Positions 44,610 to 54,100 of a DNA stretch of 64,000 nt are shown one piece after another. Where the stretch lies: positions 4,736,010-4,800,009 of the forward strand of contig NZ_CP072467.1 in assembly GCF_018437505.1 (NCBI RefSeq), given 5' to 3'. A program made the position numbers and the translations under genes. The first letter of the stretch is position 1. Each line of letters starts with the position of its first letter. The notes below the pieces were generated by a model, which saw nothing but the letters and a program-made list of their open reading frames with translations, was not told the DNA's origin and made no database searches. Source of the stretch: Spiractinospora alimapuensis (GTDB taxonomy: Bacteria; Actinomycetota; Actinomycetes; Streptosporangiales; Streptosporangiaceae).

Positions 44610-44834
44610 GTCGTGTTTTTTGAACCGCTGTGTTGTCTGGGGGTGCTGGGGGCTCGCGACCGCCAGGACGACGTTCGGCTTGCGTCGATCCCTTCAGACA
44701 GCCAACCAGGATGCCCATCACGGATCGCCGTACGAGCCGAAGCCCGGGCCCCCGCTGGGGCACAATCGCGAAGCGGCCCCAGTAGGGGCGACGGCCGCTC
44801 CCTCATCCGAAAGCCTTCAAAAAACACTCCCTAG
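44606..44834. mobile_element. MITE-like element between the HTH paralogues
   Basis: 229 bp with imperfect 19-bp terminal inverted repeats (17 of 19 match), including a perfect 12-bp core GTGTTTTTTGAA at 44613-44624 and its complement at 44816-44827. Both ends carry CTAG, a target often duplicated by IS5-type elements. No gene fits inside. It begins within the stop of the first HTH gene and ends before the second. Confidence 0.68.
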
Positions 44835-44927
44835 GTCGTGCCGCCCTCCAGCCAACCGCCCCCATCCCAGCCGAGGGCAGACGTGGCTGTGGACGGTGGG
44901 GCGGAGGGCGGAGGAGTGGCGGTGACG

Positions 44928-45587
44928 ATGTCGGAGTACGAGTTCATCTTCGTCCTGAGTGGCATCAGCCTTGAGGACGACGAGGCTGTCAACACGCTGA
45001 CCACCGAGCTCGACGCCCTGCTCTCGTCTCAGCGGGGCATGCTGCGGATGACAGTCACCGGCGAGGGGTCCAACGCTGTCTCGGCGGCTATCGCGACCGC
45101 GCAAAAGGCCCATGAACTGGTGGACGACGTGCGGTTTGTCCGGCTGGACCGAGATCTGGTGGGTGTCTCCGACATCGCAGACCGCATCGGGCGGTCACGA
45201 CAGAACGTGGACCAGTGGGTGCGGGGGCAACGCTGTCCCAGCGGACCCTTCCCCGAGCCCGAGGCGATGGTGGGCGCGTCCCCGGTCTGGCTGTGGGCGG
45301 ACATAAACGCGTGGCTGCGCCCGCTCGGCCTCGATGACGGGGAGCGGCGTCCGACCAGGGAGCAGATGAACCGCATCGACCTCGTCCTGCCGTCCGTCAG
45401 GCTGGTGCCCACACACTTCGGGGGCGGGAGAACCGATGGAGGAGCCGAGGTGTCCGCGTTTAACGTCGAGGCACGGCTTGTCCGGTCAGCGTCGCGGACC
45501 CGCTCCGCAGCCGCCCGCGCCCTTCATCGCCACCTACTGGCTCGTGCCGGTGAGGCCACAGACGACGAGGCGTTCCTGCGCCTCTAG
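44928..45587 (+). CDS. HTH-like DNA-binding protein, paralogue B
   Basis: 219 aa from ATG 44928 after GGAGGAG. YEFIFVLSGISLEDDEAVNT, VRFVRLDRDLVGVSDIADRI, GRSRQNVDQWVRGQ, FPEPEAMVGASPVWLWADIN and AWLRPLG parallel paralogue A segment by segment. RQNVDQWVRGQR is a good recognition helix. A C-terminal extension of about 60 residues (SAFNVEARLVRSAS...) is unique to this copy. An upstream open stretch to 44838 has no homology. Expression across the MITE is uncertain. Confidence 0.75.
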   Translation: MSEYEFIFVLSGISLEDDEAVNTLTTELDALLSSQRGMLRMTVTGEGSNAVSAAIATAQKAHELVDDVRFVRLDRDLVGVSDIADRIGRSRQNVDQWVRGQRCPSGPFPEPEAMVGASPVWLWADINAWLRPLGLDDGERRPTREQMNRIDLVLPSVRLVPTHFGGGRTDGGAEVSAFNVEARLVRSASRTRSAAARALHRHLLARAGEATDDEAFLRL

Positions 45588-45590
45588 CGG

Positions 45591-45628
45591 AGTCGTGGTC
45601 GTCGGGGACGTCCCCAACGACCACGACT
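45591..45628. terminator. Bidirectional hairpin terminator
   Basis: A 12-bp stem AGTCGTGGTCGT (45591-45602) with ACGACCACGACT (45617-45628) is extended by an inner GGGG/CCCC pair. It sits between the convergent stops at 45587 and 45637. Confidence 0.82.
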
Positions 45629-45636
45629 TCCCACCC

Positions 45637-47523
45637 CTACGCCTCCGCGTACTCCAGGAACTCGGCGAGGTCCTCGTTCGCCCAGTCGTCGACGAGGAGG
45701 ACTTCCTCCGTGTCGAACAGGTACGCGTTCTGGGGGTAGAAGACCTGGTCCACCGGTCCGGTCATACAGGTGTTGGAGTGCTGGCGGAAGGTGATCTCGG
45801 TGCCCTCGGCCTGGACGGTTCCCTCGTCGAGTGGGGTGGAGTCGGGCGCGTAGTTCTCGGGCACCTCGTCGCCGGTGATGCCTGGAGGACACGGTTGGGG
45901 TTCCATCACCGGGGCGTAGACGTCGTTGGGGGTGTAGGGGATCGTGGTCGGTCCGCCGACGGCGATGGCGGCCGGCCCGAGGACCTTGATGTGATCGCAC
46001 ATGTCCGCGGAGTTGTAGGGCTGCCAGTCCGTGTTCTCGTCGCAGTCCGAGTTCGGGTCGGTGGAGAGTACGAGCCATTCCTCAGTCTCGCCGCCTGCCT
46101 CCATCGCCGGGGCGAAGAGACTCTCCTGCGGGTAAACGTCCCACTCTTCCGGAATGTGGAACGTGACGCCGCGGAACTCCACCTCCTGGGCCTCGAAGGG
46201 CGGGCCGTCGTCCTCCTCCTCGTTCTCACCGGCCTCCGCCTGCGCGGTGGCCTGCGTGTCGGCGGTGGGGTCGGACGCGTCCTCGTTGTTCACCGCGGTG
46301 ACGGCGATGCCGCCGCCGACCGCGCCCGCGGCGACGACCGCGGTGGCTGTCGCCACCGCCACCGACGTCTTGACGCCCAGAATGGTGCCGCCCGTGGCCA
46401 CCGGTGCCGCCGCCGCGCCGATCCCGGTGTTGGCGGCCACGAGGCCGACCGCGCCCGCCGCGCCGAGGTGGGCACCGGCCAGGGCGCCCCAGGCGCGGGG
46501 GTCGTGTCCCGCGGAGTCGAACCGCACCCACGCACTCCGCAGTGCCTGACGAAGCCGGGCCCGCTGTGGGTCGACTGGGACCGCGCCGCCTTGCTCCATG
46601 GGCGCAGCCGGAGCGGGGGCGCCAGGCGGCGGCACGTAGGGCAGGGTGGGCTCTGGTCGGGGTTCCGCCTCGGCCGCCGTGGACTGTGCGACCTCCGGGA
46701 ACAGGGTGTCCAGCACCTCGGAGTAGGCGTCTCCCGCACTGGGCCTGCTCTCCGGGGTTCGCTCCAGGCCGCGCCGAATCAACGGGAGCAACTCGTCCGG
46801 CACGCCGGACAGGTCCTGGGCGCCGGTACGGATCCGGGTGAGGACGGCGTCGGTGGTGTCGCCCGGATAGGGGTGGTGCCCGGTCGCCGCGTACACCACC
46901 ATGGCCGCCCACGCGAAGACGTCGGCGGCGGGTGTGGATCGTGCGCCGTCCAGTCGTTCCGGCGCGAGATAACCAGGAGTCCCGGCGATGACCTCTTCCC
47001 GCCCGGTGTCGTGGACCGACCGTGCGATGCCGAAGTCCAGGACCTTGGGGCCGTTGGGGGACAGGATGACGTTGCCGGGTTTGATGTCCTGGTGGATGAC
47101 GCCGCGGGCGTGCAACGCGGCGATCGCCTCGGCGGTTCCGGCGGCGAAAAGCACCAGTTCCGGTCCGGTCAGGGGGCCGAACTCGCGGACGTGGGCGCTC
47201 AGGGTCCGGCCGGGGACGAACTCGGTGGCGAGCCAGGGCGGACGCGCCGCGGGGTCGGCGCCGAGGAAGGCGGGCGCGCACTCGGCATCCACGCCCCGCA
47301 CCAGTTCCACCTCGCGGGTGAAGCGGGCGAGATACTCCTCCTGGTCCGCGAAGTGGGCGTGGATGACCTTGACGGCCACACACGTCCCGGCGCTGTCGAG
47401 CGCGCCGAACACCGCTCCCATCCCGCCGGCACCGAGACGTCCCACCACTCGGAACGGGCCGATGGCCTCCGGGTCCCCCGCCTCCAGGGCCCGCAACTCC
47501 GCCGGTAACGCCGCCTCGGTCAC
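45637..47523 (-). CDS. Membrane Ser/Thr protein kinase with a four-cysteine outer module
   Basis: 628 aa from GTG 47523 after GGGAGGA. The cytoplasmic kinase domain has GAGGMG at 31-36, Lys52, HQDIKPGN at 144-151 (Gln replaces the usual Arg of HRD), DFG at 163-165 and GTPGYLAPE. An Ala/Gly-rich hydrophobic stretch at about 370-415 crosses the membrane. Residues 440-628 form the EEWDV module (AQEVEFRGVTFHIPEEWDV, SDCDENTDW, DMCDHIKVL, QPCPPG, SNTCMTG), shared with proteins at 35081 and 4303. It is probably an outer sensor. No cognate phosphatase is adjacent. Confidence 0.92.
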   Translation of the reverse strand: MTEAALPAELRALEAGDPEAIGPFRVVGRLGAGGMGAVFGALDSAGTCVAVKVIHAHFADQEEYLARFTREVELVRGVDAECAPAFLGADPAARPPWLATEFVPGRTLSAHVREFGPLTGPELVLFAAGTAEAIAALHARGVIHQDIKPGNVILSPNGPKVLDFGIARSVHDTGREEVIAGTPGYLAPERLDGARSTPAADVFAWAAMVVYAATGHHPYPGDTTDAVLTRIRTGAQDLSGVPDELLPLIRRGLERTPESRPSAGDAYSEVLDTLFPEVAQSTAAEAEPRPEPTLPYVPPPGAPAPAAPMEQGGAVPVDPQRARLRQALRSAWVRFDSAGHDPRAWGALAGAHLGAAGAVGLVAANTGIGAAAAPVATGGTILGVKTSVAVATATAVVAAGAVGGGIAVTAVNNEDASDPTADTQATAQAEAGENEEEDDGPPFEAQEVEFRGVTFHIPEEWDVYPQESLFAPAMEAGGETEEWLVLSTDPNSDCDENTDWQPYNSADMCDHIKVLGPAAIAVGGPTTIPYTPNDVYAPVMEPQPCPPGITGDEVPENYAPDSTPLDEGTVQAEGTEITFRQHSNTCMTGPVDQVFYPQNAYLFDTEEVLLVDDWANEDLAEFLEYAEA

Positions 47524-47612
47524 GAAATCCTCCCTCGGTGATCGTCGAGACAGGATTCTCGCACTGCCCGCTCACGCTCCAGGCACCGAGTCAGCGTTCT
47601 GTGGCTGGAAGG

Positions 47613-48452
47613 CTACTCCGGGCTACGCGCGACCAGCGAGAACGTGAGTGGAATTCGTGGACAACCGGGAGGAAGCCGCCACCCTTCCGCGCAGGGCTCC
47701 ATCTCCGAGAAGGGCCGCCAGTCCATGAACGGGTGTTCTCCCAGCGATTCGACCCGCAGGCCCGCCGCCAGCAGCGACCCGGCGATCTCGGCCAGGTCGT
47801 GCCGCCACTCGTGGTTGACGGTCTGGGTGATGCCGTCAGTTGGCCCGTCGGTGTAGGTGCCCTCGGCGTCGTAGACGTTCACGCCACCACCGCTGAGGTA
47901 GTCCTGCGTCACCTTCCACGGTTCATAGTCCAGTGCGCCCAGCAGGGGGTGGTCGTCCCTGACCATGAACACCCCGCCGGGTTCCAGGAGGTCGCGGATG
48001 GATCGCGCCCAGGACGCGAGTTCAGGCAGCCAGACAATGGCGCCAACGCTGGTGACCACCACCTGGAAGCGCCGGTCAACCGCGTCCGCCGCCTTTCGGG
48101 CGTCCCCCTCCACCCAGGTGGCGTCCAGCCCCGCCGCCTCGGTGATCCGCCGCGCGTGGGCGAGCGAGTTGGGGGAGAGGTCGAGTCCGTGCACGTCCAC
48201 CGCCCCCAGCCGAGCCCAGCTCAGAGTGTCGGTCCCGATGTGGCACTGCAAGTGGAGCAGCGACAAACCCGCCACCGTGCCGCCGGGAAGGTGCGGAGCC
48301 AGAACAGCGAGGTCATTGCGTACGACACTGGAGATCCGTCCGGGCTCGGCGATGAACCCATCCACGTCATACATCGCCGACCGCGCGTGCACGTCGGCCC
48401 GCTGATCCCAGTTCACCCGATTGTCGGCGAAGGCCTGCTCGAACTCGTCCAA
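47613..48452 (-). CDS. Class I SAM-dependent methyltransferase
   Basis: 279 aa from TTG 48452 (MDEFEQAFADNRVNWDQRAD) after GGAG with 6-nt spacing. The frame is open upstream to 48626, but that part has no homology. Motif I is modified: LSLLHLQCHIGTDTLSWARLG, followed by VHGLDLSPNSLAHARRITE, VVTSVGAIVWLP and LLEPGGVFMVRDDHP. The LQCHIGTDT signature belongs to a well-known actinobacterial methyltransferase group of unknown substrate. It lies 89 nt beyond the kinase start on the same strand. Confidence 0.9.
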   Translation of the reverse strand: MDEFEQAFADNRVNWDQRADVHARSAMYDVDGFIAEPGRISSVVRNDLAVLAPHLPGGTVAGLSLLHLQCHIGTDTLSWARLGAVDVHGLDLSPNSLAHARRITEAAGLDATWVEGDARKAADAVDRRFQVVVTSVGAIVWLPELASWARSIRDLLEPGGVFMVRDDHPLLGALDYEPWKVTQDYLSGGGVNVYDAEGTYTDGPTDGITQTVNHEWRHDLAEIAGSLLAAGLRVESLGEHPFMDWRPFSEMEPCAEGWRLPPGCPRIPLTFSLVARSPE

Positions 48453-48657
48453 TGGTCGCTCCGTTCTCCCCCGAGGAGGTGCCGATCCTACGAAGGCGGG
48501 AGCCCGACCGCCTCTCGTTATTTCCGAAGCCGCTTCACAGCGTTCGCCCCAACCGGAAGAATGGGAGCCCGGACTAAAAGAGATATCCGTTATGTCGGAA
48601 TTTCGAGAAGTGAAGAATTTTGGCACGTGCCGCTGGTAAGTTCGCTGGTCGCGGACT

Positions 48658-48741
48658 GTCGTCTCCCCGCGCGCGGGGATGGTCCCAATTGCAATGGTCG
48701 TGGTATTGGTCGTTACGCGTCGTCTCCCCGCGCGCGGGGAT
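48658..48741 (+). CRISPR. Minimal type I-E-like CRISPR: two repeats, one spacer
   Basis: Two copies of a 23-bp sequence (starting GTCGTCTCCCCG, ending CGCGGGGAT) begin at 48658 and 48719. The unit length is exactly 61 bp, that is a 29-bp repeat plus a 32-bp spacer (48687-48718), the type I-E geometry. Copy 1 continues GGTCCC, the usual end of actinobacterial I-E repeats; copy 2 ends degenerately (TCTGCC), as the last repeat often does. The CCCCGC/GCGGGG stem is intact. AT-rich sequence before copy 1 is a plausible leader. No cas gene is in the window. Confidence 0.8.
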
Positions 48742-48830
48742 TCTGCCGGGCGGAGGCGTGGGGTGCACGGGTTTGCCCGGCTTCGGTGTCTGATTGCTTC
48801 GCTGGTGGGTGGTGACTACTGTCCGGAGGC

Positions 48831-49502
48831 ATGACCGGTCGTGATCCGAAGGACATCGTTCGGTCGGGGTACGACGCGCTGTCGGTGCGCTACTCGGAGG
48901 CCTTCGCGCCGGAGCGGTACGCGCCGTGGATCGAGGAGTTGCTCGCGGAGCTCGCTCCGGGCAGTGCGGTCGCGGATGTGGGGTGCGGGAGCGGGATTCC
49001 GTTCTCGCGGGCGTTGGCCGAGGCGGGACATCGCGTCACCGGGGTCGACATCAGCGCCGTGCAGATCCGCCGTGCCAGGGAGTACGTGCCGGCGGGCGAG
49101 TTCCACCACGGCGACGTGACCACCATGGACTTCCCGCCGAGGTCGTTCGCGGCGATCGTGTGTCTCTACGTCCTCATCCACATCCCGCTGGCCGAACAGC
49201 CGGTTTTGCTGCGGTCCATGGCGAGTTGGCTGTCGCCAGGAGGGTCACTCGTGGCCGTCACTGGCCATGAGGCGTTCCGCGGCATCGACGAGGACTGGTT
49301 GACCGGTGGCGCCGCGATGTGGTGGGAGCACGCCGACGCCGCCACCTATCGGGCCTGGATCGCCGACGCGGGCCTGGAAATCGAGCGTGAGGAGTTCGTG
49401 CCCGAGGGAGATGGTGGACACGTCCTCTTCTGGGCGCGCCGCCCGGGAAACCCACCCAAAAACGGGCGTGGTGATCATCACATTGGGCTTACCTCAGAGT
49501 GA
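48831..49502 (+). CDS. Class I SAM-dependent methyltransferase
   Basis: 223 aa. VADVGCGSGIPFSRALAEAG (motif I), VTGVDISAVQIRRARE, FHHGDVTTMDFPPRSFAAIV and LSPGGSLVAVTGH are standard. The DIVRSGYDALSVRYSEAFAP opening resembles methyltransferases of small molecules. The ATG at 48831 follows GGAGGC. It is not obviously linked to the CRISPR 90 nt upstream or to the conjugation operon downstream. A C-terminal tail after residue 205 has no family counterpart. Confidence 0.9.
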   Translation: MTGRDPKDIVRSGYDALSVRYSEAFAPERYAPWIEELLAELAPGSAVADVGCGSGIPFSRALAEAGHRVTGVDISAVQIRRAREYVPAGEFHHGDVTTMDFPPRSFAAIVCLYVLIHIPLAEQPVLLRSMASWLSPGGSLVAVTGHEAFRGIDEDWLTGGAAMWWEHADAATYRAWIADAGLEIEREEFVPEGDGGHVLFWARRPGNPPKNGRGDHHIGLTSE

Positions 49503-49709
49503 CATCACTGTTTCTGGATTGTCCGGAATTGCGTCGTGACCTGCGCTTATCCGAGCTGCTCATCGGGGGACCGAGTGGCCGGTGGGCATTGTGCGGCCAT
49601 TTCCGGGTAGGCCATCGAGCCGAGACGGATCCGGACACCGACAACCCCTGTCCCGCTGCGGTTGTGTGCCGCAGCATGGATGATGGGGTAACACAAGCGT
49701 GGGGTCGTT

Positions 49710-49750
49710 AATCTCTGGCTGCGTTCGTCCCGGCGAGCTGACCAGAGATT
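49710..49750. promoter_or_regulatory. Inverted repeat at the head of the conjugation operon
   Basis: Perfect 9-bp arms AATCTCTGG (49710-49718) and CCAGAGATT (49742-49750) are separated by 23 nt, so their centres are 32 bp apart, about three turns. The site ends 16 nt before the first start codon. It could be a paired operator or a leader hairpin. Confidence 0.6.
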
Positions 49751-49766
49751 TCCAAGGGAGGCGTGA

Positions 49767-50750
49767 ATGGCGCGGAGATCCGCTGGGAAGCGGTCGCCTG
49801 CCGAGGCACCCAACGATTCCGTCGACGATGCCTGGGGTCCTGACGATGCGCCCACCCGCACCAAGACCAGGCCCCGCCGGCCGAGTCGTGCCTCGGGCGG
49901 ACGGTGGTGGGTGTGGGTTGGCCGGTTCGTGTTGTGGACGTTCCTGCTGGTCGTGATCGCCCTCGGTATCCTCTCGCTGGTCCGGGACGGATTCGCTCGA
50001 CCGTCCGTCGGAGGGGACAGCGCAGAAGAGACGGCCGAGGCCGCGTTCCCCGAGGCGGCGGCCGGCTCCTTCGCCATGGGGTTCGCCCAGGTCTACCTGA
50101 ACGCGGACGACGAGGACCGCGCCGAGGCCCTGGCCGCGTTCGTCGCCGAGGAGCACATCGACGCCCTGAGCGCGGACGGCGCCGCCCTCAGCGGTTCCAA
50201 CATCCAACTGTCCGGTGTCGACGCCGAGAACGACCAGCACGGGGTGGTGACCCTGGCCGCGGTCGTCAACGGCGAGCCCATGGGACTGGACGTCCCCATC
50301 TACGCTGACCATGACGGCGAATCCCTCGTGGTGTCCGGCCCCCCGGCACTTCTCGCCGCGCCACAGCTCGCGGACCTGGAGGAGGCCGAAGAGGTCGAGA
50401 CCGACAATGCGGCGCGTGACGAGATCCAGGACGACGTGGAGTCGTTCTTCGATGCCTACGCGGGCGAATCCGACCTACTGGACCGTTTCATCGCCCCCGA
50501 CGCGCAGGTGACCCCCCTCCCGGAGGATCTGATGACGTTCCAACGCCTGGACGACCTGACCGTGATCTCCGACCCCTCTGGGGAACCTGACGTCCGTGCC
50601 GCGCTGGCCACCGTTGTGTGGGGTGTCGCTGCTGATGAGCAGGACGCCCCCGCCGAACTGACACAGAGCTACCGAATCGAGGTGGTTCAGGATGGCTCCA
50701 ACTGGGTCATCCAGGACCTCCGCGGGGCTCCGCAAACGTTCGGGCGTTGA
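49767..50750 (+). CDS. TcpC-like conjugation protein
   Basis: 327 aa from ATG 49767 after AAGGGAGG. A basic cytoplasmic head, one TM helix (FVLWTFLLVVIALGILSLV) and two repeated NTF2-like outer domains (about 85-195 and 210-327) are visible. FAMGFAQVYLN in the first and YRIEVVQDGSNWVIQDLRG in the second are typical of the TcpC/VirB8-like family. TcpC is needed for DNA transfer in Gram-positive conjugative elements and recruits the other channel proteins at the membrane. It is the first gene of an operon running to the window end. Confidence 0.85.
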   Translation: MARRSAGKRSPAEAPNDSVDDAWGPDDAPTRTKTRPRRPSRASGGRWWVWVGRFVLWTFLLVVIALGILSLVRDGFARPSVGGDSAEETAEAAFPEAAAGSFAMGFAQVYLNADDEDRAEALAAFVAEEHIDALSADGAALSGSNIQLSGVDAENDQHGVVTLAAVVNGEPMGLDVPIYADHDGESLVVSGPPALLAAPQLADLEEAEEVETDNAARDEIQDDVESFFDAYAGESDLLDRFIAPDAQVTPLPEDLMTFQRLDDLTVISDPSGEPDVRAALATVVWGVAADEQDAPAELTQSYRIEVVQDGSNWVIQDLRGAPQTFGR

Positions 50751-50799
50751 ATCCGAGGAAGCCGACAATGTCCATCCACGTGATGGGGGCGTGACACCG

Positions 50800-51093
50800 A
50801 TGCTCCCCGAATCCCTCCAAGCCGCGACCGAAATCTCCAACGTGACATTACTCGCGGACGCCGACATTCCAGACACGGAAGGGTTGGCCGATTGGCTGCG
50901 CAGCTTCTTCGGCCCGCTCTTCCTGGTCATCGTCTCCATCGTCGCCATCTTTTTCCTGTTCACCAAGGAGATCACGAGGTTCGCCCAGTTCATCGTTCTG
51001 GCGATTTTTATCGGCATCGTCTTTTATGTGCCTGGCATCATTGAGGCGATGGCCCGTGGGATCGCGGCGGCGTTGGGAGTTGGCCCGGAGTAG
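50800..51093 (+). CDS. Small TcpD-like membrane protein
   Basis: 97 aa from ATG 50800. After a short head come two TM helices (FFGPLFLVIVSIVAIFFLF and FAQFIVLAIFIGIVFYVPGII). Size, topology and position between TcpC and TcpE genes match TcpD-type proteins of conjugation loci. The frame is open upstream into the end of the TcpC gene, but that portion lacks family features; a GTG at 50791 is an alternative start. Confidence 0.75.
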   Translation: MLPESLQAATEISNVTLLADADIPDTEGLADWLRSFFGPLFLVIVSIVAIFFLFTKEITRFAQFIVLAIFIGIVFYVPGIIEAMARGIAAALGVGPE

Positions 51094-51198
51094 TTGACAC
51101 CACATTCCGTAATCGACTCCGGCCGCCATTTCACGCAACGGAATGGATCCCTCCGGCCGCGGGCCGTGTGGGGCGAAGGATAGAAGGGAGGACAGGAA

Positions 51199-54100
51199 GT
51201 GGATCTGCCCACGTACACCAGCATCTGGCGGATCGAAAAGCGGCTGTACAAGCTGTACGACTTCCGTCTCCCGTTCCCCGTGCCCGTCGTCACGCTGGGT
51301 GTGACGGTCGCGATCTTCGTGGCGTGGGCCGTGCTGATGCGGCTCATCGGGGTGGAGTTCGCGCCCCCCGTCGGGCACATCGTGTGGATCGTCCCACCGT
51401 TGGTGTTGGCCTTCCTCGCCACGCGCACCTTCGTCGAGGGCAAGCGGCCCACTGAGCTGGCGGTCTCCTACGTGCGGTACTCCTCGGAGGCCGCGGTCTA
51501 CTGCCGACTGGCCCCGGAGCGTGAACCTCGCGAGATCGTGGTGACCACGCGGGTATGGCACCGCCACCCCCAGGCACCCCCGCTCCCTGTGGTCCGCGGC
51601 GCGCGGCGACAGGACATCCAGGCGGCGCAGACTCACGAACTCGGCCGCGACCGCCCGCGTCAGATGGAACTCTCACCGGAGTTGGAGGAGTTCCCGCCCC
51701 TGGCCGAGCCGGTCGCGCAACCGGTGGGTGCGCTGACGACCCTCCCCGGTGACGGGCCGCCGGCCGAGGACGCCCGCCCCGAAGAGGCTCCGCTCGTCGA
51801 GGCCCTGCCCGCCGACGAGGGGGCGGAAGTCGAGGCCCTCGACGCACCCGCCCCCGCGACTCAGGCCGAGGACGTGGCCGAGACGCCTGCCCCCTCGGCC
51901 CCCGAACCGCGTGCGCCGATCCGGGCCCGCCTCACCCTGCCCGAGCCCGGGGAGAGTGACGGCCCGGCACCCACCTTCGCTCCGCACGACGCCGAGCTGA
52001 GCGCGGAAGACGCCATCGAAGTCGACGGCGAGGCGCCCAGCCAGGGACTCGGGGACGAGGAGCCCGCACCGGAACGTCGACGCCAGCCGTCCATGGTCGT
52101 CCGCTCGCTGCGGTACTTCGGCTTCGCCCTTCCCCGCCAGGACGACTCCGGGCCGCTCCCCGCCGCGCAGCGGGACAACCTGGGGACGTCGAAGCGGGGC
52201 GAGCAGGCCCCCGACCCGTTCTCCTCCGAGAAGCCCGCTACCGGCGTGACGCCCGCGCGCGGGACCGTCCGCTCAGAACCCCCCGCAGAGAAAGTACGCA
52301 GCGCTCCACCCCTGGCGGGTGACGCCGAGGACCTCGCGATCGAGGACGACGACGTCGACAGTGTCGACTGGTTCTCCGACCTGCGCCGCTCCTCCGGTGA
52401 CACTCCCTGGCGCCTGCGGTCGAAGGGAGCCTACGCTTCCAGCGACACCGCCCCCCTCCCGCCACCGACACCACGGTCGAAAGCCGCGGGGGAGGACACA
52501 GGTGTGGAGGAATCCGCGAGGGAACGCGCCCAACGCGCGATCGAAGAGCAGGAACGACGAGAACAGGAAGAGCTGGACCGACGACGACGCTCGGTGGCTG
52601 CGCGCCGCCGCGCGGAGGAACTGATGTCGTCGACCCCCGCCGAGGAGCGGGACACGTGGCTTGGCCGCGCCGCGGCCGAGGGCGAGGACGGGGAGGTCGA
52701 CCTGGGCGGCGAGCGGGCGCGCGCACAGTTGCGGGGCCGTGCCCAGGGGGCCATGACGGCGCGGGAACACCAGCGGGAGATCGAGGCGGTTTCCGAGTCC
52801 GAGCCCGCCGAGGACGAGCAGGTTCCCGTCCACGAGCGGGAGCCCGCCACCCCGCCGGCCGTGCGGGAACAGGCGCGCGGGTTGGGTATGCCCGCCGAAC
52901 CAGAGGCGGCCGAGGCTGCCGACATTGAGGCTGAGGACTCGGGACCGAAGCAGCGACCTCACGCCGCGCCGTGGGAACTGCCGGCGGACTACTGGGACGA
53001 GAAGGACCCGGAGAGGGCGGCGCGGCAGCCAGCAGCCAAGCCGGTCCTGGAGCTCGACCACGCCACCGACGAGCAGCAGAGCTTCGCGGAGTCGTCCGGA
53101 CTTCCGGCGGGTGCCCGGGACACGGACGAGGGAAGCCCCCTGGAGGGGCTGGACACCACCGACGCGGCGGACGACGTCCCGCCATCGTGGGAAACGCATG
53201 TGTCCCGTCGGACGCCTGGCCCCGCCGAGGAGCGGGTATCTCGCTCCAGCACCGCCGAGGACCGACAAGAACTCGGCGAGGATGCGGCTCCCGAAGGCGA
53301 CGTTTCCCAGCTCTCCGTACGCGAGGACGGACGAGAAACCCGCGATGACGAGGTGTCCGTGGGCCGGTCGGTTGCGGGTGCCGACGCTGTCGCGGACACC
53401 GTGTCGCCGCCGGAGGATTCGGGTAGCGCGACGGTGACGGGCACCGCGAACGTCGAGAGTAACGGGGCTTCGCCCCGCGCCCAGGAGGATGGCCCGCAAG
53501 CCGGCGAGGACCTGGCCCCCGAAGGCGACGTTTCCCAGCTCTCCGTACGCGAGGACGGACGAGAAACCCGCGATGACGAGTCGTCCGCTGGCCGGCCGGT
53601 TGCGGGTGCTACGACCGACGGGTCCTCGGCCAGTGCCCAGGACCGACCGGAGACCGCGCACGGCACCGACCACACGCCGCCCACGCACGCGGGGTGGACG
53701 GACACGCCAGGCACCGGCGACACCGAGGGTGTCGAGGGGAGTGCTGCGGCGGATTCCGAAGTTGGGCCCCCGGTTTCCAGGGGTAGTCGGGAGGACGCTT
53801 CGGCGCATATCGCGGCCGCGGGGTTGGGGACAACCTCCGGTTCCGCTCCCGAAACCGACGCCGAGGACGCGGACCTCCGCCAGTCGTCCACTCGACGCGA
53901 GGCCGCCTCGGACCTGCCCGCCGACTCCGGCCCGGCGGCCGAGGTCTCGAGCTCCGCGACACCGGAGCCGAACACGGCCCCCGACGAGGACGCCGCACGC
54001 GCGGATGCCTCCCCGTCTGACCACGACGCCGCGTTGACGTCGAGCACCGCCGCCGCCAACACACCGGCAGCGGCTACGGACGCCACCGACGGCGCTGGTG

